Assembly: GCA_903862155.1 (NCBI GenBank)
Contig: CAIOXF010000121.1
Span: 1 to 7,638 of the forward strand
Source of the DNA: an uncultured cyanobacterium
GTDB taxonomy: Bacteria; Cyanobacteriota; Cyanobacteriia; PCC-6307; Cyanobiaceae
Reading direction: 5' to 3'
DNA: 7,638 bases
The position numbers and the translations under genes were made by a program. The notes under the pieces were generated by a model. That model had not been told where the DNA came from. It searched no databases and saw only the letters and a list, made by a program, of their open reading frames with translations. Of this stretch, positions 1 to 5,399 are shown piece by piece (positions within the stretch are counted from its first letter, which is position 1; each line of letters starts with the position of its first letter).

Positions 1-620
1 AGACCCAGCAGACCGGCCAGATGGTGGTTGAGCATCGACTCAACGTTCTGGAACCACTCGAGCTTGGGGGCTGCCTTGTGGTAGTGGAAGACGCCTGCAT
101 TGAGCATCAGGCCGGCCATCACCAGAGCGCCGATGGCCAGGGCCATCAGCTGGGTTTCGTTGGTGATGCCCCAGGCCCTCCACACGTGGAAGAGACCGGA
201 GGTGATCTGAATGCCGTGGAAGCCGGCACCCACATCGCCATTGAGGATTTCCTGGCCGAACACGGGCCAGACCACCTGCGCCGAAGGCTTGACGTGCAGG
301 GGGTCGGCCAGCCAGCCGGTGTAGTTGGAGAAGCGGGCGCCATGGAAGAAGGCACCGCTCAACCAAATGAAGATGACGGCCAGATGGCCGAAGTGAGCCG
401 AGAAGATCTTGCGAGAGACCTCTTCGAGGTCACTCGTGTGGCTATCGAAGTCGTGAGCGTTGGCGTGGAGGTTCCAAACCCACGTGGTGGTTTTGGGACC
501 CTTGGCGAGGCTGCGATCGAAATGGCCGGGCTTGCCGAACAGTTCGAAGGTGGCCGGGTTGTTCACCCGTTCCACCATGGCCTTCGCCTTCTCCCCACGC
601 TCTGGTGGGCTGATGGTCAT
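1..620 (-). CDS. psaA: Photosystem I P700 chlorophyll a apoprotein A1 (PsaA), N-terminal part
   Basis: PsaA is one half of the PsaA/PsaB heterodimer that binds P700 and most antenna chlorophylls of photosystem I in the thylakoid membrane. The window holds the first 206 codons, and the frame stays open to the left edge. The N-terminus MTISPPERGEKAK, the PGHFDRSLAKGPKTTTW segment (residues 31-47) and FSAHFGHLAVIFIWLSGAFF (73-92, first membrane helix) are classic PsaA. So are the lumenal stretch with SAQVVWP and ILNGDVG (113-131) and a second hydrophobic helix around 157-178, which is followed by HYHKAAPKLEWFQNVESMLN and a His pair (199-200). Several of these histidines would be chlorophyll ligands, by family knowledge. 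The ATG start at 618-620 matches the conserved N-terminus and has a GAGGA Shine-Dalgarno sequence (plus-strand 629-633) 8 bases upstream. The rest of psaA, and presumably psaB, lie beyond the window. Identity is very secure. Confidence 0.98.
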   Translation of the reverse strand, partial: MTISPPERGEKAKAMVERVNNPATFELFGKPGHFDRSLAKGPKTTTWVWNLHANAHDFDSHTSDLEEVSRKIFSAHFGHLAVIFIWLSGAFFHGARFSNYTGWLADPLHVKPSAQVVWPVFGQEILNGDVGAGFHGIQITSGLFHVWRAWGITNETQLMALAIGALVMAGLMLNAGVFHYHKAAPKLEWFQNVESMLNHHLAGLLG

Positions 621-676
621 CGAGAGGTTCCTCGAGGGACGGAGTCGAGGTGGAGGTCCACCCCTGTTGTGTGGGC

Positions 677-718
677 CCCATGGACGGCACCGGCCGAGAC
701 CGGGATCCAGACCATGGG
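677..718 (-). repeat. Inverted repeat in the psaA leader
   Basis: CCCATGG (677-683) and CCATGGG (712-718) are perfect 7-base inverted copies separated by 28 bases that are themselves GC-rich, with CCGG units. Closer to the start codon, GGTGG (649-653) and CCACC (658-662) form a second short hairpin. Together they suggest a structured 5' leader. In DNA this GC-rich, short stems arise often by chance, so confidence in function is low. Confidence 0.25.
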
Positions 719-765
719 CACCAGTGGAGCGAGGCTTCACGAAATCGCGAAACCCGTTGCAGCCA

Positions 766-785
766 CTGGGGCTTTGGGGCCCCAG
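766..785 (-). promoter_or_regulatory. Hairpin near the 5' end of the inferred psaA leader
   Basis: CTGGGGC (766-772) and GCCCCAG (779-785) form a perfect 7-bp stem with a 6-base loop. If psaA transcription starts near 798, this hairpin would sit about a dozen bases from the mRNA 5' end, where it could protect the message from 5'-dependent decay. No T-run follows on either strand, so a terminator is unlikely. The structure is plain in the sequence; its role is a guess. Confidence 0.35.
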
Positions 786-804
786 GTAGGGGACCGCTGG
801 CGGA

Positions 805-858
805 AGTATAGGGGCCGCTTTCAAACCCTCTGGGACCTGAGTTACAAAGGTTCAATCC
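805..858 (-). promoter_or_regulatory. Candidate psaA promoter with HLR1-like (RpaB) half-site
   Basis: Read on the minus strand, bases 805-810 are TATACT, a near-consensus -10 box. It would start transcription near 798 and give a psaA leader of about 180 bases. No good -35 hexamer lies 16-18 bases upstream, which fits an activator-dependent promoter. Bases 841-848 read GTTACAAA on the plus strand, a full match to one half of the HLR1 box (G/T)TTACA(T/A)(T/A) bound by the response regulator RpaB. The expected second half at 851-858 matches poorly. The half-site would be centred about 45-50 bases upstream of the inferred start, near where RpaB is known to activate PSI genes. The base matches are seen directly; the function is inferred. 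Confidence 0.4.
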
Positions 859-1078
859 CGGCGCTTCCCAGGCCACCACTGGGGTTTGCCTGGCAGTTGC
901 AGTCAACGCGGCACCCCGTTTTTGGCCACTCTCGCTTACAAGCAGCAGCGGCGATTTTGCCAACTGATTAACAGCGAAAGTGCGTTCTGCGCGCAGCAGC
1001 AGAATGGCTTCCATTCCGCAGGCCTCCAGGCAGCCCTTGAGCATCCACCTCGCCACCACCGGAGGTGCCCAGCCCGGC

Positions 1079-2518
1079 GTGATCCCCCGGATTGCCCATG
1101 GCCTTGCCGTGGTTTTGCTGCTGGCGGCCCTGGTGCTGCTGCCCGCCGGCTGCAATCGCCAGCCAACGGGCAGCACAGTGCAGCAACCCCTGGCGCCCAC
1201 GCCACCGGCCGGACGGCTGCAGGAGGTGGCCCCGCCGGCTGCGGTTCAGCAGCTGCAGAGCGCCCTCGCCGATCGCGATCCCCGCGTGGCGATCGAAACC
1301 CCGGCCGATGGGGCCACCCTCCCCGCCGGCGAGTGGACCTTGCGGGTGAAAGTGAACGACTGGCCCCTGGTAGACGCGGGCTCCCTGGGCCTCGGAGCCC
1401 ATCTGGCCATACAGATCGACGACCAACCCGTGCTGCGGCTCACGGAGCACCGCGTCACCCCGGCGGGCGATCTGGTGGAAACCCAGCTCCCAGCGCTGCT
1501 ACCTGGCAGCCATCGGATCACCGTGTATGCCGCTCGCCCCTGGGGTGAGGCCGTGAAAAACCCCGGTGCCTCAGCCCGACTCCGCGTTCAGTCGGTGGCG
1601 GGAAATCCCCTGGCGGTGCCGGCTCCCGGCACTCCCGAACTGGTGGCCGTGAGTCCGGCCGAATGGAGCAGCGCCGAGCCGGTGCTGCTCGATTGGCTTC
1701 TGTATGACGCGCCGCTTCAGCACCTGCGCGACGGCGACGGCAGCTGGCGGCTGCGGGTGAGCGTGAACGGCGATGCGTTCCTGGTTGATCAGAACGTGCC
1801 GCTCTGGCTGCGGGGCTGGAAAAACGGCAGCAATGCGCTCCAGCTGGAACTGGTGGATGGGGTGGGCGAACCGATGAACCCTCCGTTCAACAGCCTGGTG
1901 CGGGAGGTGAGGCTGGGCGGCGGCGAGAAGCCCCACTGGCTCACGGGCCCGTTGAAGCCGGAGGAACTGGCCGTGCTGCTGGGCGAAACCCCGCCGCCCC
2001 CTGCGGAGCCCGCACAGCGAGAACCAGCATCCGCAGTGATCCCAGCCCCCATCCAGGAGGAGCTGCCCAGTCCTGAAACAGAGCCAACTGCTGCTGCCAC
2101 CCCTCCGGCGCCCACAGGCGAGCCCACCATCAATCAAGAAGAAGAAGAAGAAGAAGAAGAGAAAGACGACGCGTTGAGCGCACCTGTCCCAGCGCCACCC
2201 GAACCCACCCCGACAGTCGGCGAAGAGGCGCCGGTTCCCGCTGCCCCTGAGAACAACGACGAGGGCCAGCCAACACCAGCAGAGCCTGCAGAGACCTCAG
2301 CTCAACCCGAGCCCGAAACAGCACCAGCGCCGCCAATGTCTGCGGCCGAACCAGCCACTCCCTCCGCTCCAATAACCATCGCCAACCCCGATCGCATCGC
2401 CCCGAGCTCCAGCCTGAATGGATCCGCCCGCGACCAGGTGGCCGAAGACGGCACCCTGATCCAACCGGCTCCCCGGGGCCCGCTTGCCGGCCTGCGCCAG
2501 CGCCTGAGGGGCTCATGA
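1079..2518 (+). CDS. Predicted lipoprotein of unknown function with two Ig-like domains and a Pro/Glu-rich tail
   Basis: I do not recognise a characterised family. With the GTG start at 1079 the product is 479 residues. It opens with IPR, then a hydrophobic stretch (GLAVVLLLAALVLL) ending in PAGC, a lipobox-like site at Cys25; Pro at -3 is atypical. This suggests an exported, lipid-anchored protein. Two beta-rich segments follow: roughly residues 70-172 (begins IETPADGATL) and 188-280 (begins LVAVSPAEWS). Each looks like an Ig-like sandwich, and they share alternating hydrophobics and a VNDWPL / VNGDAFL type strand. From about residue 300 to the end the chain is Pro/Ala/Glu-rich and probably disordered, with eight consecutive Glu. 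I chose 1079 because it gives a normal-length signal peptide and has GGAGG at 1061-1065, although 13 bases is a long spacing. ATG 1004 and GTG 980 are in frame and possible. The stop overlaps the next start (ATGA), implying translational coupling to the cobalamin gene. Confidence 0.8.
   Translation: MIPRIAHGLAVVLLLAALVLLPAGCNRQPTGSTVQQPLAPTPPAGRLQEVAPPAAVQQLQSALADRDPRVAIETPADGATLPAGEWTLRVKVNDWPLVDAGSLGLGAHLAIQIDDQPVLRLTEHRVTPAGDLVETQLPALLPGSHRITVYAARPWGEAVKNPGASARLRVQSVAGNPLAVPAPGTPELVAVSPAEWSSAEPVLLDWLLYDAPLQHLRDGDGSWRLRVSVNGDAFLVDQNVPLWLRGWKNGSNALQLELVDGVGEPMNPPFNSLVREVRLGGGEKPHWLTGPLKPEELAVLLGETPPPPAEPAQREPASAVIPAPIQEELPSPETEPTAAATPPAPTGEPTINQEEEEEEEEKDDALSAPVPAPPEPTPTVGEEAPVPAAPENNDEGQPTPAEPAETSAQPEPETAPAPPMSAAEPATPSAPITIANPDRIAPSSSLNGSARDQVAEDGTLIQPAPRGPLAGLRQRLRGS
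2136..2159 (+). repeat. Trinucleotide microsatellite, eight AAG units
   Basis: Eight perfect AAG units lie inside the lipoprotein gene. In frame they give seven GAA codons, followed by one GAG, so they encode an uninterrupted run of eight Glu. Slippage here would change the length of the acidic run without breaking the frame. An AT-containing pure repeat stands out against the GC-rich codon choice around it. Confidence 0.9.
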
Positions 2519-4311
2519 GCCAGACAACGACTGGACCGGCTCGGCCGGTCTGGGGGCTGGGATTCAGTGCCGGTGCCCAGGGCGTGCTGGAGCGGCTGCG
2601 GCAGGCCGGCCTGGTGGATGCGGTGAGCGGTAGCGGGGCGATGCCCAGCGCGGCAGACACGCTCCAGCAGCAGTGGCACAGCAGCAGCGCCTTTGTGGTG
2701 GTGGGAGCGGCCGGACTGGTGACGCGGCTGATCGCCCCTCTGCTGGGCGACAAACACTGCGATCCGGCTGTGGTGGTGGTGGATCCCGAGGGGCGGTTCG
2801 CGATCCCATTGCTCGGGGGCCATGGGGCCGGTGCCGAGACCCTGAGCCAGCGGGTGGCGGCCCTGCTGGGGGGCACCGCCGTGCTCACCGGCGCCAGCAG
2901 CGGCGCCGGGCGGCTGGCCCTGGATGCCTTCGGCCGGGCCTGGGGCTGGCGCCAGGGCAGCGGCAACTGGACAGCCCTGATGCAGCAGACCGCCACAGGC
3001 ACCCCGATCAACCTGGCCCAATCCAGCGGCAGCCACCTCTGGCAGGAGCTGCCCGCAGCCCAGGAGCTGCCGTTCACACCCGGCGTGGATGGCAACGCCG
3101 AGCTGGTGGTGGGGAGCCAACTCGGCCCTGGCTGCCGCTGGCATCCGCCGGCCCTCTGGCTGGGGGTGGGCTGCGAGCGCGGCACCAGCCTGGCGCTGCT
3201 GGAGCGGCTGATCGATCAGGGCCTGGCCACGCTGGAGCTGGCCCCCCAGGCGGTGGCTGGCCTGGCCAGCGCCAGCCGCAAGGCGGATGAGCCTGCACTG
3301 CTGGAGCTCGCCCGCCAGCGGGGCTGGCCGGTGCGTTTTTTTGAACCGGAGCAGCTGGCGGCTGTGCCGGTGCCCAACCCCTCCCTGGCCGTGGCGGCCG
3401 AGATGGGCACCCCCAGCGTGGCGGAGGCCGCTGCCCTGCTGGCCGCCGGTAGCGAGGCGAGCCTGCTGCAGCCCAAGCGCATCGAACAGCGGCGCGATGG
3501 GGAGCTGGGCGCGGCCACCCTGGCCATCGCAGAAGCCCGCGGCCAGTGGGCTCCGACCCAGGGGCACCTGCACCTGGTGGGCAGTGGCCCTGGCCGGCTC
3601 AACCTGCTCACCCCGGAGGCCCGCGAGGCCCTGGCCAACAGCACGGTGTGGGTGGGCTACGGCCTCTATCTCGATCTCCTGGAGCCCCTGCGCCGGCCCG
3701 ACCAACTGCGGCTCGACGGCCGCCTCACGGAAGAGCGGGCCCGCTGCCAGCAGGCCCTGGAACTTGCGAGCCAGGGGCTCCCCGTGGCCCTGGTGTCGTC
3801 GGGCGACAGCGGCATCTATGCCATGGCCGGCCTGGCCCTGGAGCTTTGGCTGCAACAGCCCGCCGATGCGCGCCCAGCCTTCAGCGTGCACCCCGGCATC
3901 TCCGCCCTGCAGCTGGCAGCGGCGCGGGCCGGCGCCCCCTTGATGCACGACTTCTGCACGATCAGCCTCAGCGACCGGCTCACCCCCTGGGCCGTGATCG
4001 AACGGCGTCTGGAGGGCGCCGCTGCGGGTGATTTCGTGGTGGCGCTTTACAACCCCCGCTCCATGGGCCGCGACTGGCAGCTGGGCCGGGCCCAGGAACT
4101 TCTGCTCACCGGCCGGCCCGCCCATACCCCGGTAGCGATCTGCCGCCAGCTGGGAAGATCTGAGGAGCAGGTGAGCCTGCACACGCTCGAAACCCTGCCG
4201 ATCGAGCAGGTCGACATGCTCACGTTGGTGCTGGTGGGGAACTCCTCCAGCTACGTGCGTGATGGCCGAATGGTGACGCCGCGGGGCTACCCGGGGGCAG
4301 AACTGGCGTGA
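2515..4311 (+). CDS. cobJ: CbiG-CobJ fusion: cobalt-precorrin-5A hydrolase / precorrin-3B C17-methyltransferase
   Basis: This 598-residue two-enzyme fusion belongs to corrin-ring (B12-type cofactor) synthesis. Residues about 12-120 are the CbiG N-terminal domain (GAAGLVTRLIAPLLGDK at 64-80, DPAVVVVDPEGRFAIPLL at 83-100, GGH 101-103). Residues 213-335 are the CbiG C-terminal domain (GVGCERGTS from 217, KADEPALLELA, PNPS, VAEAAALLAAG). CbiG opens the ring-A lactone and releases the C20-derived two-carbon unit. From residue 350 an SAM-dependent tetrapyrrole methylase begins. It shows GSGPG (356-360), LTPEAREAL, SSGDSGIYAMAG from 428, DFCTISLSDRLTPW from 479, LYNPRS from 511, and a C-terminal DMLTLVLVGNSSS ... 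TPRGYPG. These are CobJ/CbiH hallmarks; the enzyme methylates C17 and contracts the ring. Both halves look intact. The ATG overlaps the upstream stop by four bases. CobJ/CbiG fusions are known in cyanobacteria. Picocyanobacteria generally make pseudocobalamin, so that is the likely end product. Confidence 0.95.
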   Translation: MSQTTTGPARPVWGLGFSAGAQGVLERLRQAGLVDAVSGSGAMPSAADTLQQQWHSSSAFVVVGAAGLVTRLIAPLLGDKHCDPAVVVVDPEGRFAIPLLGGHGAGAETLSQRVAALLGGTAVLTGASSGAGRLALDAFGRAWGWRQGSGNWTALMQQTATGTPINLAQSSGSHLWQELPAAQELPFTPGVDGNAELVVGSQLGPGCRWHPPALWLGVGCERGTSLALLERLIDQGLATLELAPQAVAGLASASRKADEPALLELARQRGWPVRFFEPEQLAAVPVPNPSLAVAAEMGTPSVAEAAALLAAGSEASLLQPKRIEQRRDGELGAATLAIAEARGQWAPTQGHLHLVGSGPGRLNLLTPEAREALANSTVWVGYGLYLDLLEPLRRPDQLRLDGRLTEERARCQQALELASQGLPVALVSSGDSGIYAMAGLALELWLQQPADARPAFSVHPGISALQLAAARAGAPLMHDFCTISLSDRLTPWAVIERRLEGAAAGDFVVALYNPRSMGRDWQLGRAQELLLTGRPAHTPVAICRQLGRSEEQVSLHTLETLPIEQVDMLTLVLVGNSSSYVRDGRMVTPRGYPGAELA

Positions 4312-4315
4312 AAAG

Positions 4316-4389
4316 TCGGGATGACAGGATTCGAACCTGCGGCCCCTTCGTCCCGAACGAAGTGCGCTACCAAGCTGCGCTACATCCCG
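4316..4389 (-). tRNA. tRNA-Pro (anticodon CGG)
   Basis: Read on the minus strand this is a complete 74-base cloverleaf. The acceptor stem CGGGATG/CATCCCG is perfect, with discriminator A at 4316. The D stem is GCGC/GCGC and the anticodon stem CTTCG/CGAAG encloses the loop TTCGGGA. The variable loop is 5 bases, and the T stem GCAGG/CCTGT holds the loop TTCGAAT. The anticodon CGG (plus-strand 4353-4355) reads the proline codon CCG. CCA is not encoded and must be added after transcription. The 3' end lies 4 bases from the convergent cobJ stop codon, and a four-T stretch just past the 3' end (4311-4314 on this strand) may help termination. Confidence 0.97.
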
Positions 4390-4397
4390 ATGGGGCG

Positions 4398-4403
4398 ACT
4401 GTA
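4398..4403 (-). promoter_or_regulatory. Possible -10 box for tRNA-Pro
   Basis: On the minus strand these bases read TACAGT, four of six matches to TATAAT. They lie 8 bases before the mature tRNA 5' end, so transcription would start at or just before the tRNA. The base call is direct; no -35 hexamer is evident at the right spacing, so support is weak. Confidence 0.3.
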
Positions 4404-4410
4404 GGGGATG

Positions 4411-4428
4411 GCCGGACAGTCCTCCGGC
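4411..4428. repeat. Inverted repeat between tRNA-Pro and lipA
   Basis: GCCGGA (4411-4416) and TCCGGC (4423-4428) are perfect 6-base inverted copies around CAGTCC. They overlap a smaller GGAC-A-GTCC palindrome. The site lies in the 88-base divergent gap, upstream of both the tRNA and lipA, so it could be an operator or a chance GC-rich palindrome. Confidence 0.3.
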
Positions 4429-4477
4429 GGCTGGTTCCTAGAGTTCAACGCTGCTCTGATCGGCCCCAGCGGGCCCC

Positions 4478-5356
4478 GTGCGTGCCTTGCTGAAACCCGA
4501 TTGGCTGCGCGTGAAGGCCCCCCAGCGGGAGCGCATCGGCGCCGTGGCCGACCTGCTGGTCGACCTCAAGCTCAACACGGTGTGTCAGGAGGCCAGCTGC
4601 CCGAACATCGGCGAGTGCTTCGCCGGCGGCACCGCCACCTTTCTGATCATGGGGCCGGGCTGCACCCGCGCCTGCCCCTACTGCGACATCGATTTCGACA
4701 AGAGCGTGCGGGCGCTCGATCCCACCGAGCCCGAACGCCTCGGCGAGGCGGTGAGCCGTCTTGGCCTCAGCCATGTCGTGATCACTTCGGTGAACCGCGA
4801 CGACCTCTCGGATGGCGGGGCCAGCCAATTCGTGGCCTGCATCGAACAGGTGCGCCAGCGGTCGCCGCTCACCACGATCGAGCTGCTGATCCCCGATTTC
4901 TGCGGCAACTGGGACGCCCTGGCAGCGGTGATGGAGGGAGCACCCCACGTGCTCAACCACAACATTGAAACGGTACCAAGGCTCTACAAAAAAGCGCGGC
5001 CCCAGGGGATCTACGAGCGCTCGCTGGAGCTGCTCCAGCGGGTGCGTGAAGGGTGGCCCCGCACCTACACGAAATCAGGCCTGATGGTGGGCCTGGGCGA
5101 AAGCGATGGAGAGGTGCGTGAGGTGATGGCGGATCTGCGCCGCCACGCTGTGGACATCGTGACCGTCGGCCAGTACCTGTCGCCCGGACCGAAACATCTG
5201 CCGGTGGACCGCTTCGTGACACCGGAACAGTTCGAGTCCTTCCGGCGTTATGGCGAGGATGAGCTGGGGTTCCTGCAGGTGGTGAGCTCCCCCCTCACCC
5301 GCAGCAGCTACCACGCCGGCGAGGTGCAGCGGCTGATGCGGGAGTATCCGCGCTGA
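4478..5356 (+). CDS. lipA: Lipoyl synthase (LipA), radical SAM enzyme
   Basis: LipA inserts two sulfurs into the octanoyl group on lipoyl carrier domains (E2 subunits of 2-oxoacid dehydrogenases, glycine cleavage H protein). It uses one Fe4S4 cluster for SAM cleavage and sacrifices a second as the sulfur source. The 292-residue product has both cysteine sets: the auxiliary-cluster motif CX4CX5C at C36, C41 and C47, and the radical SAM motif CX3CX2C at C62, C66 and C69 (CTRACPYC). Also typical are ITSVNRDDL, NHNIETVPRLY, KSGLMVGLGE, GQYLSPGPKHLPV and the C-terminal RSSYHAGE, whose serine ligates the auxiliary cluster. The GTG start is the only reasonable one: the frame meets a stop a few codons upstream, and the protein begins directly with the conserved LKPDWLRVKAPQRERIG block. 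No clear Shine-Dalgarno is visible. It is divergent from tRNA-Pro and convergent with the glutamate synthase gene. Confidence 0.97.
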   Translation: MRALLKPDWLRVKAPQRERIGAVADLLVDLKLNTVCQEASCPNIGECFAGGTATFLIMGPGCTRACPYCDIDFDKSVRALDPTEPERLGEAVSRLGLSHVVITSVNRDDLSDGGASQFVACIEQVRQRSPLTTIELLIPDFCGNWDALAAVMEGAPHVLNHNIETVPRLYKKARPQGIYERSLELLQRVREGWPRTYTKSGLMVGLGESDGEVREVMADLRRHAVDIVTVGQYLSPGPKHLPVDRFVTPEQFESFRRYGEDELGFLQVVSSPLTRSSYHAGEVQRLMREYPR

Positions 5357-5371
5357 GAGCCTGAACAGCAG

Positions 5372-5399
5372 AGGTAGGGGCCGCCTCAGGCGGCCACCT
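5372..5399. terminator. GC-rich hairpin between convergent lipA and glutamate synthase genes
   Basis: GGCCGCC (5379-5385) and GGCGGCC (5389-5395) form a perfect 7-bp stem with loop TCA, which is the glutamate synthase stop codon read on the other strand. AGGT (5372-5375) and ACCT (5396-5399) can add an outer stem, with three unpaired bases on one side. The position, in the 29-base gap and the final codons of convergent genes, suggests a shared two-way terminator. No T-run follows on either strand, so it is not a canonical intrinsic terminator; it may stabilise 3' ends instead. Confidence 0.45.

Larger units (their letters stand above)
621..1078. other. Divergent intergenic region between psaA and the lipoprotein gene
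   Basis: This gap of about 460 bases separates psaA (leftward) from the lipoprotein-cobJ unit (rightward). Its psaA side holds a TATACT -10-like element, an HLR1-like half-site and several inverted repeats, listed separately. On the rightward side I see no convincing -35/-10 pair. AT-richer patches at 915-942 and 954-972 are the likeliest promoter area. Bases 980-1078 form an in-frame N-terminal extension of the lipoprotein frame and may be coding if an upstream start is used. Longer open frames crossing this region do not resemble known proteins and look like by-products of high GC content. Confidence 0.6.

Noticed and set aside
763..882. Repeated CCACTGGGG at 763-771 and 874-882
   Set aside because: Nine bases twice in a GC-rich gap, on the same strand, with no third copy noticed nearby and no fixed relation to the promoter elements. 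Too short to call a binding-site pair.
935..942. CTTACAAG as another HLR1-type half-site
   Set aside because: It misses the first and last consensus bases and has no partner half at the required spacing.
21..971. Plus-strand open frame of 316 codons at the left edge
   Set aside because: It is antisense to psaA for most of its length, and its product shows no family-like motifs. psaA on the other strand is unmistakable.
2130..3185. Minus-strand open frame beginning with a poly-Leu tract at its C-terminus
   Set aside because: The Leu run is just the reverse complement of the GAA microsatellite read in another frame; the rest is Ser/Pro/Arg-rich shadow sequence.
2302..4182. Minus-strand open frame of 626 codons antisense to the lipoprotein and cbiG-cobJ genes
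   Set aside because: Long antisense frames are expected opposite GC-rich genes. The translation is Gln/His/Gly/Ala-rich without domains, while the sense strand encodes clear CbiG and CobJ motifs.
4439..4444. TAGAGT as a -10 box for lipA
   Set aside because: The spacing to the GTG start is reasonable, but no -35 match lies at 16-18 bases, so I did not list it as a feature.
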